Shown here one piece after another: positions 12,632 through 24,416 of a stretch of DNA of 64,000 nucleotides. Source of the DNA: Coprinellus micaceus (lineage: Eukaryota > Basidiomycota > Agaricomycetes > Agaricales > Psathyrellaceae); the NCBI GenBank assembly GCA_951394405.1, contig OX596335.1, positions 2,542,001 through 2,606,000 of the forward strand. Reading direction: 5' to 3'. Below the pieces are notes generated by a model, which was given only the letters and a program-made list of their open reading frames with translations, did not search any database and was not told the DNA's origin. The position numbers and the translations under genes are program-made. Each line of letters begins with the position of its first letter. Position 1 is the stretch's first letter.

Positions 12632-14366
12632 TCAGAAATCGTAGACGTCGGGGCGCTCTGAAAAGAAGGCGACCTTCTTCTTCAGTTTTTTGGCTTTCTT
12701 GTCTGAAATGCTGGTCGTAGCGCCCTCTACCGCTACCCCTTTCTTCTGTGCTTCCAGTAATGACGGATCTTGCGCTCCACCCTCAAGCTCGATATCAATC
12801 TGGGGGCCACCATAAATATGTGTGTGATCGCCTGTCGTTTTATGGTTACACTTCTCTCCAGTCGCTGCCGAGATCGACGCCCCTGTGGCGGTCGTCAACT
12901 CGACAGCCGTACTGGAAGGAGCGGTTGTTCGACGTTCAGAGACACCTCCGTCCAGATCCAGATGCAATGTTTCGAAGATTAACCTCTTCCTCGTGCATTT
13001 GAACGCCAAGTTGTTTTCGCCGCTGCCTCCAAATCCACTAGCAGAAGAAGCAAGCCCACGTAATGTCGAGAAGCGATCGCTGGGTGCGACAAGCGTACTC
13101 GGGGAAGGCAACGAGAGGACATGGACAAATCCATGATGAGCTGGGAATGTTGCTGATAGAGAGGGATCGGCTTGATAAGATGGCATATAAGGGGCATATC
13201 CATGTAAGTATGCTATTTCTCTCACCCGAAAATGAAGTCATTTTAATGTAAGCGTCCGCCAGCCACCCGACCTTCTGAAGCCAGCCATTGCCACCCCAGG
13301 TATCGGACGAGAGTTGCGGACTGAGCGTGATGGAAGCACACCCATGGGGGTACTTGCGAAGGAGAGCCCGAAGAGAATGGAAGAAATGTAATACATTCTG
13401 CACGGAATCCGTAGATTTAGCATTGCATTTGGCGTCATTGGCTGAGCATGCTCACCTGGGCTGTAATATCTCCCCAGGAAGTGGGCGAACCGAGGGAAGG
13501 GATGCACACGCGTACGGGGACAGTGGTATGCTCTTGCAACGTCTGTTCAATACGCTCCAGGGCGGATGTAGTGGGGCTCCACCGATCGTTGCCCGTCGAA
13601 CTGGGACCGCTCGTTGCAATTAGTAACAGCTGCTGAGAGTTGAGAGCCTCGTCCACCACAGACGCGGGCATGCGACTCGTCAAATCAAATACATGACAGT
13701 AATTCTCCGAAGTCCTGGCATATCGTGTGGTAATCCAGGGGAAAGGTAAAGTTAGCAGAAGGGACTTGATTCCGAGGGGTAGGCATCAACGAGAAGCGCA
13801 TTCGAAGACACGAGTCGAGGAACGCATTGCACGGCGTTCAATGGGGACAAAAAGGCGATATTCACGTACGATGGTGACGCCGAGACCGTTGTCTGGAATG
13901 CCTTCATATTCTCGTATCTCCACGCAATCTTCACCTTCCGATCTTCTTGGGAAATTTCCTCCTCATCGTCCTTGAAGTCCCCTCCGGCCATGCCGCCACC
14001 CTCCTTGACAGAGGAAGATGCGGCACCCACGGTGTCCACATTGTGTGTAGAGGCAGACCTTGGAAGCCACATAACATCCTGCATGAAGTTTTGTGCATAG
14101 TCGTCAATGACGCACACCCGATGCCTACTGGCCAGACCCTCCGCGATAAAGTACTTCTGAACCAGCTCTCCATAAGAAGAGTGCAGATCGGGGGAAGCAA
14201 TGACCAGAGAGCATGAGAGGGGTAGTCCTCCGCCAAGTATGTCGTCTAGGGAGGTGATTCCGGTGGATGTGTTGATCGTCGAGGATGAAGCGGGTGAGAC
14301 GCGGGTTCCGACATACGATTTGAGGTTGGATTGCTTCGAGGGATCTTTACGCCTGAACGAAGACAT
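12632..14366 (-). CDS. ELP4: Elongator complex subunit 4 (PAXNEB family)
   Basis: Elp4, Elp5 and Elp6 form the RecA-like ring of Elongator, the complex needed for wobble-uridine modification of tRNAs. The chosen ATG at 14366 begins MSSFRRKDPSKQS and is followed by the family's characteristic GITSLDDILGGGLPLSCSLV, a RecA-type core with no canonical Walker A lysine, as is usual for Elp4. Later exons give YCHVFDLTSRMP, the central ATSGPSSTGNDRWSP region and a C-terminal block FSTLRGLASSASGFGGSGEN followed by NNLAFKCTRKRLIFETLHLD and GGVSERRTT. At least three introns are needed; total length is about 480 residues. The C-terminus is basic (KKAKKLKKKVAF). The gene faces IMP1 across 179 bp. An ORF extension upstream of 14366 is rejected because it runs into the IMP1 leader. 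Confidence 0.93.
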
Positions 14367-14545
14367 TTTGTGCCAACGATTCCAAGTTTGTCGAATGGAT
14401 TCTAGCTTGTAGAATGTGGATAAGCGGGCGGTTCTGGGGCTCGCGCCAAGCGGGTGATCGAGGTTGGAGAGACTCGGCGGCAGTTGCCCACAAGTTAACC
14501 TGAACGGAAAAGGTCCGCGTCCCGTGTCAGTTCTTACATCGCGCC
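14367..14545. promoter_or_regulatory. Shared 179-bp promoter between ELP4 and IMP1
   Basis: The two start codons are 179 bp apart on opposite strands, so both transcripts must start within or near this interval. I see no clear TATA element. Co-expression is an inference from geometry only. Confidence 0.5.
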
Positions 14546-15274
14546 ATGTCCAACCCTCGACTCCTGTATCCTCTGCAAAGCCTCGGAAAGGTTGCGCGCC
14601 AGAAGGTCGTCCAATCTCCCAAAACCAGTATACCAAGGAGGCTAGCCTACGGTGTGTTCGCGGTATGTGATCCAATCCTTCCCCCTGAACGAAACTGAAC
14701 GTCGAGGGCAGGTTGCGAACTTCGTGTGCTTTAGTCATTTATTTGTCGAATATGTTGGAACATTGTCAACTGTAAGCTTATCACCGTACTGTGTGCAGAG
14801 TCCTGCAACTCTTACAACTTCAAGATGGCTGGTCCATCCATGTTGCCGACACTGGCGAATGAGGGCGAAATCGTTGTCGTTGATCGGCTTTCAACACACC
14901 TTAACCCTTACAATATTCAACGCGGGGAACTTTTGATCTTACTCTCTCCTCTGGACTCCACCCGGACGATATGTAAGAGGCTCGTAGGACTGCCAGGTGA
15001 CATAGTCTGCGTTGATCCAACGGGCCAAGCCGCCCCCTCCACCGAACACGTCAAAATCCCGAAAGGTCACATCTGGATAGCGGGGGATAATGCGGACGCC
15101 TCCAGAGACTCCAGGACATATGGCCCCGTGCCAATAGGATTAGTTCAAGGGAAGCTGAGAGCCAGGGTACGTCTTCTGTAGTCGAGCGAGGCTTGCTGGC
15201 TAACTGACGCCCAACAGCTGTGGCCCTTCTCCGCCGCCACGATATTTCGACCCAATATGACCTATATCGACTGA
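14546..15274 (+). CDS. IMP1: Mitochondrial inner membrane protease subunit 1 (signal peptidase I type)
   Basis: Imp1 cleaves sorting signals from proteins delivered to the mitochondrial intermembrane space. The start at 14546 gives a basic leader (LGKVARQKVV), then a hydrophobic segment containing VANFVCFSHLFVEYVG, and the catalytic exon from about 14793. Box B, MAGPSMLPTLANEGE, carries the nucleophile Ser. Box D, TICKRLVGLPGDIVCVD, carries the general-base Lys. Box E reads GDNADASRDSRTYGPVPIGLV, where the DSRTYGPVPIGL pattern fits Imp1 better than Imp2. The last exon adds WPFSAATIFRPNMTYID. The length of about 195 residues is typical. The intron before the catalytic exon has an uncertain donor. 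Imp1 versus Imp2 is judged by motif only. Confidence 0.88.
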
Positions 15275-15337
15275 ACGCCCACTCCCCTTCCATGCGCAAC
15301 ACATCGACGCCATCGTATTTGCGGTCGCTCCTTTCGA

Positions 15338-16378
15338 TCACCTCACAAAATTCATCGAGTAGCCGCCCTGTCCGTTGGGTTCCAACTTGAAGTTGTCAGT
15401 GGACAGGCCAAAATTCCCTACGGATCCGGGTTCAGCGACGATCGGAGGCAGAAGAGTAACTCATAACACACCCAAAAGACTGTTACCCAAGCCCTTCAGT
15501 TTATCCAACATCTCGGACGTTTCTCGCTTCTGAGCAACGTCAAGCCGTGGCTTCAGGTTCCGCAGTTTGGATTCGACGTCGAGCTTGTGGGACGCGGGTT
15601 GAAGGAGAGTGAGGAGAGTGTTGTAGTCTGCGAAAGTTGGGGAGCGAAGAATTGGCAAGTTGGGTTCAGCGTACCTTCTTGTGCTGCACTCAGCGATGTC
15701 CAGGTGTCCAGGATCTCGTTTGAGGTGGCGCGTCTTTGTAGAGCTTTGACGTATTTAGGATCGTCCTTCAGCGCTGCGCCGTTTTAGCTGATACTCAAGG
15801 GGGAGCTGGACATAGCGTACCTTGTGTGCATGCTTCGACTGCCTCCTTGTGGTCTCCCTACCATCTGTCAGGGTCATAACCTACCGAAAGCTGCGACAAA
15901 CGTCCTCTCACCAACTTGACATGACATGCACCAATATTTGCGTGGAGTATTGACCGTAACCGTGCAATATCATCCTTTTCATCATCAACATCCTCACCTC
16001 CCGGTTTTGCAACACCGTCTAGCTCTGGTTTATCTTCAACGTTGGGCTTGCCGTCCATGTCGTCGTCATCTGCGGGGCCACCATGGTCGATCTCAACATC
16101 GTCTCCAACCGGCGGTACCGAGTCCTTCCCTAAATTTGCCCTCTTTGGTAGCAGATCCAGCGCACATTGGTATGACGCCAGCGCTTCCTTCCATTTGGAC
16201 TGGCGAAAGTGATCATTGCCTTCCGTCTTGCGCTCATTGGCGTCTTGAAGACGTGACTGTCGAGCTGCCCATTAGATGACAACATCAGTTCTCCGGTCTG
16301 ACAGGGATCCCCTACAGATATGGTTGGCATCGTATGTGTTGTGGGCGCACTTGGCGAACTGGGCGAGGGGGTGGCCAT
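15338..16378 (-). CDS. TPR co-chaperone-like protein (TTC1 family)
   Basis: The protein begins MATPSPSSPSAP (ATG at 16378; an upstream in-frame ATG at 16393 is also possible). After the first intron it has a TPR block reading ANERKTEGNDHFRQSKWKEA and ASYQCALDLLP, an acidic loop with DVDDEKDDI, then LRSILHANIGACHVKLGDHK, further TPR helices and the C-terminal signature EMLDKLKGLGNSLLG. It ends GLSTDNFKLEPNGQGGYSMN with stop at 15338. This order and the C-terminal NFKL motif match the TTC1 group, whose animal member links Hsp70/Hsp90 and Ras-type proteins. In fungi the role is poorly defined. At least four introns. It is head-to-head with LYS1 and tail-to-tail with IMP1, whose stop is 63 bp away. 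Confidence 0.85.
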
Positions 16379-16430
16379 GATGACTGGGAGCAAGCCGTGT
16401 TGGGCTCGACGAGATTAGATTAGATGGACT

Positions 16431-16436
16431 CACGTG
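16431..16436. promoter_or_regulatory. CACGTG box between TTC1-like gene and LYS1
   Basis: A palindromic CACGTG lies in the 170-bp region between the two divergent start codons, and a TATATTT sits at 16501-16507, about 42 bp before the LYS1 ATG. CACGTG is bound by bHLH factors in fungi. Whether it works here is inference. Confidence 0.35.
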
Positions 16437-16548
16437 AGGCTAATTATAATTAATCTTATCAGGATTTCATCAACCGAGTCAGGAGAAATGATGGCCCTCA
16501 TATATTTCGGATTGTCCATACCCTTCTCCCTCATCCTCGCACCTCACA

Positions 16549-17830
<1,282 letters not shown>

Positions 17831-18139
17831 GCGCTTACCGGTGGATGAAGAGAAGAAAATGAGGAATACTGTAGTTAACCCCGTGCATGTAAAGGAGAGA
17901 ACCAATGAGACTGTTGCTATGGAAAGGGAGATTGCGATCCCAGGCTGCGACGGACTACGCATCAGCAGGAGGCCGGATTGTGAGAACTGCCTGCCATTTG
18001 CCGCGTGTGAGGCGCTGGATTCTACTTGAAGTCCTTCTAGATTGCTGCTCGACCGACTCGTTCATTTCCTTCTCTTCCTCACCGTGTTGCAGCAGCATTA
18101 TTTCTTGGTGCTGGTCGCCGCTCTTTCATTTCTTGTTCC
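17831..18139. other. Short intergenic region after LYS1
   Basis: 3' flank of LYS1 and CT-rich leader of the next gene, with long pyrimidine tracts from about 18040 to 18135. Nothing else seen. Confidence 0.5.
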
Positions 18140-19399
18140 ATGGATATCCTTTCTTCTCCCGTTCCCCACATTTCGGTTTCTCTTGCCCCACCTGAGGAAA
18201 TCCCAGTCGAACCCTATTCTCCGTTTGCCCACTCCTCCTTCGCCCTTCCCCAGCCTGAGGATGCCTGGCGCCCAGTCCATCTGACCCCGCCACCCACCCA
18301 CACCAGCTTCCGGAAGCAGCATATCTCGCCCCTGCGCTCCTCCAAGTGCTCGCCCGAGGAGCGCCCGAAGCAGACTGGCAGAGGGCTCGACCCCGCCCGG
18401 TTTGAGGCCTTGCTCAACGGCTCCAAGGACAAGCCTCTCCCGCCCAAGAAGGACGGAACCGATCTGCGCAGGGAGGTCGCCCTCAAGGCTCATCAGAAAA
18501 AGCAGGGTGCGTTCACTCCATGGATACCACACTCGGCAGTACTGACCCGGCTGCGTCGTACAGCTGGCCGCCGCGCCTTGTTTCTCTCCAAGGTGCTCGC
18601 ACCGCCCTCACCTGCTGCGACGGTGACCCCCAAGACACCCCCAGAGTCTCCCGCGATCTTCCATTACAGCCTCCCATCGCCAGGACTTGTCTCGCCCATC
18701 GCCCACTACGAGGCATTGCAGGAGCAGGATGGCATCAACCAGCCTTGGGTCGAGCAGGTGGACTTCAAACTCTTGGCGAAACCGAAACCTCGCTTTGCAC
18801 CCCTCACCAAGCCCAGACAACCGCTGCCTTCTCTCGAGCAAATTTCTGCTCGTTTGAACTGCCAGCGCGCGTCTCGCAATCAACAGGTTTATCGAAATGA
18901 TACCGTCACGCAAAGCGCCCCGCCAATGCCCGCCGAGTCCGCACCTCGCCTTGTGGTGGGCCGCCTTAGGATGCCCGTCCGTAACAGCACCATGCCCACG
19001 CCTACCATTACGGTTTCCGAGTTCAACGACAAGGACAGCGAGCCTGGATTCGATGCGACTCGCCCGCCCAAGTCGCCCTTGCTTATCACCCCATCTAATC
19101 TGCAGGTGACAACCACGCCAGTCCCACGCACACGATCTGTCTCTCCGACGAAACTCACACAAGCCAACCTCATGGCGTTGAACTCGCGCGAGTCGCGCTC
19201 GTCGGCCATGCTGAGCACGTTGAGGAGACGAACCCAGTCTAACAATCTCCACCAACCTATCCCTCGGCCCACCGTTAATCTCAACGAGGCCGACCCCTGT
19301 AAGGCTTTCAGGAGACACAGCGCCCCGCCCGATTCGATGGATCTCAGCAGGCGCTCTGGTTTCGAGCATCCCATCCTTCGGCTGCCAGGTGCTTTTTAG
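18140..19399 (+). CDS. Proline-rich protein of unknown function
   Basis: An ORF of 419 codons starts at a well-placed ATG after a CT-rich leader. The protein is basic and low in globular character. Apparent islands are LDPARFEALLNGSKDKPLPP near residue 93, RREVALKAHQKKQ near residue 117, RRALFLSKVLAPPSPAATVT near residue 142 and PESPAIFHYSLPSPGLVSPI near residue 165. I believe related proteins exist in other mushroom genomes, but I know no function. Positions 18507-18563 have a good donor (GTGCGT) and acceptor (TACAG) with a length of 57 nt, a multiple of three, so this is probably an intron that stays open if retained; removal would give KKQAGRRALFL. The tail has several SP and TP sites suitable for kinase regulation. 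Confidence 0.7.
   Translation: MDILSSPVPHISVSLAPPEEIPVEPYSPFAHSSFALPQPEDAWRPVHLTPPPTHTSFRKQHISPLRSSKCSPEERPKQTGRGLDPARFEALLNGSKDKPLPPKKDGTDLRREVALKAHQKKQGAFTPWIPHSAVLTRLRRTAGRRALFLSKVLAPPSPAATVTPKTPPESPAIFHYSLPSPGLVSPIAHYEALQEQDGINQPWVEQVDFKLLAKPKPRFAPLTKPRQPLPSLEQISARLNCQRASRNQQVYRNDTVTQSAPPMPAESAPRLVVGRLRMPVRNSTMPTPTITVSEFNDKDSEPGFDATRPPKSPLLITPSNLQVTTTPVPRTRSVSPTKLTQANLMALNSRESRSSAMLSTLRRRTQSNNLHQPIPRPTVNLNEADPCKAFRRHSAPPDSMDLSRRSGFEHPILRLPGAF
18507..18563 (+). other. Probable 57-nt intron that stays in frame when retained
   Basis: The segment begins GTGCGT and ends GTACAG, and its size matches other introns in the window. Removing it joins codons as G|CT and continues RRALFLSKV in the same frame. 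Retention would insert 19 residues. Confidence 0.55.
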
Positions 19400-19798
19400 A
19401 ATGTCGTTGCGGCGGACATTCTCTTTTCTCAATTCGTTCGACGAACTGGCTGGTTCGAACTTCCTGGCTCTTTGGCTTCCCTCACTCAAGTCCTTCTCTT
19501 GCTTTGTACAACCAATATTGGGCTTTGTGCATCCCGTCCTTCCTTTGGCCTTTTGGATTCCCACCCCCCCCTTGTTGCTGCCCTCGCATTTTCCTTCTTC
19601 CCCACAAGACGAAGACATTTAGGCTGGCCTGATGTATCTCCTTTTGTGTACCTTTTGGTGTATTGAGTAGTGTTTGACCGCGGTGTGTATGCGACATGAC
19701 CCGATAGAGTTCCTGATATCCTGGAGCAAAGATCGATGTTATGATATATGAATTCAAAAGCAGCGATGCGAGAGTCGACCAAAAAGCCCCAGATGCAA
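19400..19798. other. Intergenic region between convergent genes
   Basis: T/C-rich 3' flank of the unknown gene and 3' flank of the minus-strand IES1-like gene. No coding support. Confidence 0.5.
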
Positions 19799-21950
19799 TC
19801 AAGCGTTGTGTAGAAGGGTTAGAGATATGAAAAGTGATGACGAGAATCGAGGATCTCCAGAGATGTGGAAAATAGATAGTGCAAGCTGGAACAGAAAAAG
19901 AAGCCTCCGTCCCATCGATACATAACGAGCAATCAAGAACATCCAACAGTGGCAGGCTGTCACGACCCATGAGAGGAACTGTCTCGTAAGATTACTTCCC
20001 CAGAATGGGATCGTCCGTGAAGGTGGCGGAGCACCTTTAGGCGCCGGCCTGCGAGATGGGTTGTTGAGACGGTAGCGGGTGCAGAGCTTGAACAAATACT
20101 GACTGTAATCCAACTGTGCATGCTGATTGTCCCCTTCACCATCGGAGTCGCCCAACGGATCAGTTGTTGTAGCAAGGACCCAGGCATCTGCAACAAAAAC
20201 GCGGTGATAAGGACCCTTTACGTTAGAGCGAGAGCGCGCGGGAGCAAATCAAAGTAGGAAAGCGCTCAACTAGAAATACGGGCCCACTTACGTTCCAGCA
20301 TGCTTCGTGATCGGGGACGGGGGGAACTGTGAGGAATCTGGTCCTGTTTTACTGTTGTAAGCGGATTGTGTTGCCTTGCTGTTCTATTCGTACGCTCGTC
20401 TCTCGCACGTCCGTGCTCAGGCTCTCGTTGCATAAGGTCAGGTTCGGGTCCCCCTGAGACTCCAGCACCTTCGACCGGACTAGGCCCTTGTGTGGGGACG
20501 TAATATAGGAAGGATGCCTCATCCTTGGGGGTGGTGTCGTACACATGGCGCTGCGACCGTCTACCCACCCCATTTTCCGGGGTCACTGGATTCACAGGAA
20601 CCATACTCAAAAGGCCTGTGCGTGGAAAAGGGAGAGCGAGGCGCACCTGAAATGAACAAGGGTGCAGCGCTTCTTCCCGTCCTTTTATCTGTATCGACGG
20701 AAGAGACAAGCTGTTGAAGGAAGTTATTTCGCTTAGCGGACATTGCCCGACCCCATTGAATTTCTTCCGGGGTGTCCACGTTTTCTTGCGCTTGTTCTTC
20801 CTCGGTCAGCCGACGCAACATTGGCGCTTTTCCTGGGTGCTTTTGGGCGAACTTGTCAGAAAACGGGTTGGACCCATCAGAATCTTCCAGATAGTGGTAT
20901 GTCAGCCACAGGAAGATTTGGGCACGTTCGAAGGAGGCTAGGGGTTTTCCTGGAAGGAAGAGGTCGAGGAAGTTGAAGTTCCCATCGAAGTGGACGCTTG
21001 CAAGCGGCTAGGATCAGTCGGGGATTAAAGGACGGGAAGGGGAATAGAGTTTAGTGTCGATCATTGGCTGGGGAAGAGGAAGCAGATAACAGTCATTTAA
21101 AAAGGTAACTTACAGCGTGGTGATTCGAAAGCACAAATACAAGGTTGACAACACTGGTCGGCGGGCGCTGTCCTTCTTTCTTTGGAAGGAGAAGGGAGGG
21201 AAAGGAAACATGAGGGGGATCCAGCGAATGAATGAGGTGATGTCGTGAAATAGGGCGCAAAAGATAACGTACACGTTTTGCGAGAACTTCCTCCGGAGTT
21301 GCAGGAGGGACACCCTTGGTTTCTGAAGGGAGAAGAGCCGCCTTGAGGCAATTTTTTATCCTAGGAGCGTCCTGCGCGTTTCCGTCCGTCTTCTGAAGCG
21401 AGGGAACGGGGTGGTACGTCCGCAATGCGGTTTTCATCTCTGGGAAGACTAGGCAATGGTCAGAACAGACAGGTATAGCCTTCAATGCTCGCTTACAGGC
21501 CATGGTCGTATTAATGCGTCCAACATTTGTGAGCAGTGAGATTTTGGCAAGCTCGATCGCAAATTCCGGTGTTTCAGTCATTTTGTCCTTGAGCACCTTG
21601 GAGCACTTGCTCGAATTGTACAGGGCCGAAATGTAGAGGGTGCTGAAGTTGACCTTTTCGGAGCCCTTGTCATGAGGATCGGTAAAGGCAGGGTTTCTGT
21701 CGCTGAATATGTAATTCAGTAGATCATACTGAACGTCCTCCCGGGTCAGAGGGTCTGCATCATTCCGCTTGATGGGCAGGGACTTGCGGCTGAGGTACCC
21801 CACGCTGGAAAGGTCCAAGCCAAGCGCAAAATGCAGTTAGCATAGATCCGAGTGCGAGAAGGGGCACAACGAACGGTGTGGAGGGTGTGGTAGGCCAGGG
21901 AGAGGTCGTACCACCTCGAGAGAAAGCAGAGGTGGAAGTCATGAGGAAAA
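19799..21950 (-). CDS. INO80 chromatin-remodelling complex subunit 1 (Ies1-like), copy A
   Basis: Ies1 is a fungal subunit of the INO80 nucleosome remodeller. The conserved core runs from an exon at about 21802: KSLPIKRNDADPLTREDVQY, then SSKCSKVLKDKMTET and SLLTNVGRINTTM. After an intron come FPEMKTALRTYHPVPSLQ and QDAPRIKNCLKAAL. Two more introns lead to PTSVVNLVFVLSNHHA and VHFDGNFNFLDLFLPGKPLA, then FLWLTYHYLE. C-terminal exons give ENVDTPEE, a polar linker, and TTTDPLGDSDGEGDNQHA with a stop at 19799. The acceptor at 21802 (CTTTCCAG with a CTAAC branch site upstream) shows that a 5' exon is missing from my model, so the start near 21950 is a guess. This copy is more diverged in its tail than copy B at 32101. 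Confidence 0.85.
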
Positions 21951-22330
21951 GATGATACGCTTGGGACACGAGGCAAGCTGGGTCCTACCCTTACACGTCA
22001 AATCAGAGAATCCAATGTGACGGTAGAGGCAAAGACGCTGAAATCTAAGGATCTCACGTGTGGCCTCGATGATACCTGCTGTAACTACAAGGGAAATGAT
22101 GCGGTCCCGCGCAGACAAAAGCAGGCCAAGCAACGCGCGAGGGACAGGCGGCGTTGGGGTCGAGGACAACGCGCCCCGGTCGACGCCGTCGACAGCAGTG
22201 AGCTGCTGGCGCGGCCGTCGCAGGCCCGGGAAAAATATATGGTCGGCGTGGTGGACGTTGTGGACGAAGAGAGGGACAGGGGCCAGGATTTCAAGGACAA
22301 CGTTGGACGCGTTCTGGTCCAGCGATTGCT
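21939..22330 (-). other. Open frame upstream of IES1-like copy A, facing TIM8
   Basis: On the minus strand about 130 codons are open from an acceptor-like TTTAG near 22330 to a stop at 21939. Codons are mostly C-ending, as in real exons nearby, giving stretches such as NVVLEILAPVPLFVHNVHHA and ARDRIISLVVTAGIIEATRE. There is no ATG in the frame. It may be 5' exons of the IES1-like gene, a separate short gene, or chance, since the opposite strand is also open. I recognise no family. Confidence 0.25.
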
Positions 22331-22451
22331 AAATGAGCAAACCTTTTCAAGACGCTCCTGATCGGGCATAAAGCACGTTGATGCCGTTTCCCACAGTCCT
22401 CAGACTCCGGCATTTGTTTTACGGCGCCTCTTGCTCCTCGCCACGTCCAAC

Positions 22452-22865
22452 ATGTCCGATTCAAGTTTAAAGCTCGACGCAGCCACCCAGGTACGCTCCA
22501 AGCAAAAATGCTGCTCCCACCGGCTCAATCTCTCTGCAGAAAGAGCTTCAGGCCTTCGTAGCCCAGGAGACTGCCCAGGTACCCTTTTCAGGCCTTTCTT
22601 ATGACCTCATCTCATGTCGCTCCCAGCGGAAAGTAAACGAGAGCATCCACCAATTCACAAAAATGTGCTGGGACAAGTGGGTCATCCATCTACCCTGACG
22701 TTCCATTGACTCACTATCTCTAGATGCATTTCCAACGTCACCTCCGGTCGTCTCGCCCCTGCCGAGTCATCCTGCCTCACCAACTGCGTCGGCCGATTCC
22801 TTGACGCCTCTCTCCACCTCGTCAACGATGTCGAGAGCAAGCGCCAACAAATCAGTGCTGCATAG
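22452..22865 (+). CDS. TIM8: Small TIM chaperone of the mitochondrial intermembrane space (Tim8)
   Basis: Tim8 works with Tim13 to carry hydrophobic precursors across the intermembrane space. The exons are short: MSDSSLKLDAATQ, then KELQAFVAQETAQ, then RKVNESIHQFTKMCWDKC, then ISNVTSGRLAPAESSCLTNC and a helix with FLDASLHLV. The twin CX3C motifs, CWDKC and CLTNC, are the disulfide-forming cysteines of small TIMs. The FVAQET start and CWDKC point to Tim8 rather than Tim13, Tim9 or Tim10. The length of about 88 residues is normal. It ends 57 bp from the LPLAT-family gene, tail to tail. Confidence 0.92.
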
Positions 22866-22921
22866 ATGAAAAGCTAGTTTACAACAGCTTCAAGTCCGTC
22901 AATATAATACAGAGGTCTATT

Positions 22922-24416
22922 CTAAGCCGCCTTCAATCGCTTCCACGAGTACGCCAGTGCGGCCGGCCAGAAGAAGCAAAACGCATCCAGAACCTCAATT
23001 CTCCGAGGGAGCTCAATGGGTATATCGAGATGCGGGGAGGAGGTATTGAAGGAGCCTGTTGCGTGGAAGTGCCCCATGGATTCATCCTTCTCCACCCAGA
23101 GTTGCCGTAGCCACGAATCAAACTCGTCTTTCTCGCTGGAAGGGATCTCCACTTCCACCACACCCTTCTTCCTATTCCCAGTCGCAGCCGGCTTCGCAGA
23201 CGAGAGGTCCCCGATTGGAACTTGGCCTTTGACATCAAGCAGTCGAAGGTGGATGCGAATTTCGGGAGGTGGGATTCCCTGCATGAAGATGGAGCGAAGG
23301 GTATAGTAATCTTGCCCGTAGCCTGTGGGCGGAATGCCTGGGTATATTACGGTCATATCCAGGAGCTTCAAGCTGGGTATTCTTGGTGATAGGGAGCGAA
23401 GACTGTAGTGCAAACCTGTGGACCTTGGGAGCAGCAAGTGTTTCAAGTCGTTCTGTAAATGGCAAGTTAAAACGACACGACACTGTGGATAAGGGGTGAC
23501 ACGACTTACAACCCCGATTTTATCTGCGAACTTCCTGCTGATTGGTTTGGTATCACGACTGATGAGTGTGCCTTCGGGGTATAAGAGAAAGCAGAATGGT
23601 CTGTGTTCGTCCTCGGCTGCTCGGCCCAACCTGGTGAGGTCAGAAGCCAGTTGCAGTCTGTCCGACGCCCACGAGCGCGCAAGGAAGATGAAGTTGAAGA
23701 ATTGCATTCCCTAAGACCGAATTCAGTTCACTGCGGAGACCCACTGAACACGCCGGAGCCTCGACTCACCCATCCCACAATCGGTACCCAGCGCAAACTC
23801 TTCTTCAGGGTAATGTAGACATAACGGTGCACCCCTCGAGGACTTAGGAAATAAAGAAAACACCACGCGTACCACCAGTCGGCATAAATCTTTGGGGTAC
23901 GAGCAACATTAGGAAAGGTCTCACTAAGCCCATGCGATCGCTCACCTGGTGATTGGCAATGAGAACGAACTTGGTTGGAAAGTCGAGCCCAACGGTTTCT
24001 CCCTTGCTGTTCTTCAGTACGTATCGATCCAAATCGTCGTCACTGAATTTGCCTATCCCGTCGCGCTCGAAGGTGACTATGAGCTTTGTGGGTGCAAACC
24101 ACTGGCACATGAGGACTGCGTCAGAATGTTCATTTCACATTAGCACAGGCCCAGCACTCGTAGCCCAAAGCAATCACGCACTCATCAAGCAACCGAACGA
24201 CCCTTTGGTATAGCGTATCCCAGAGTAGTACAGCTTCCGTGACCAGCGAAAAGGTAGCAGGCGCAACGGGAGCAGGAAAACAAACTGGGAGCCATTAATC
24301 ATGAGGCATCCCAGATCGAACACAGCGATGAAGAGAAGCGCTTGGATCGTCCTATACCATGCTGACCCAGGCCGCGAGGAGATGGGAAGCGTATAGGGTG
24401 GGGTCGTGGTTGACAT
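22922..24416 (-). CDS. Lysophospholipid acyltransferase, PlsC/LPLAT family
   Basis: Membrane acyltransferase that acylates a lysophospholipid, probably in the ER; the closest known type is the AGPAT4/LCLAT and yeast Cst26 group. The start at 24416 gives MSTTTPPYTLPISSRPGS and a hydrophobic helix (TIQALLFIAVFDLGCLMING). Box I is NHQ...YADWWY, the NHX4D catalytic pair, split by an intron. Box III is FLLYPEGTLISRDT, and a later IYPGIPPTG matches box IV. After YPEGT come FADKIGV and KHLLLPRSTGLHYSL. A C-terminal hydrophobic region reads VLDAFCFFWPAALAYSWK. At least four introns; about 420 residues. Exact substrate cannot be told from the sequence. Confidence 0.9.

Noticed and set aside
12279..12720. 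Overlapping short frames downstream of ELP4
   Set aside because: Low-complexity reading of an untranslated region, with frames on both strands open only by chance.
13752..14738. 328-codon minus-strand frame extending upstream of ELP4
   Set aside because: The extra N-terminus crosses the shared promoter and overlaps the IMP1 5' end. The ATG at 14366 gives the family-like start.
22017..22361. 114-codon plus-strand frame upstream of TIM8
   Set aside because: Antisense to another open frame with similar codon bias; no domain or homology recognisable, and TIM8 has its own clear start.
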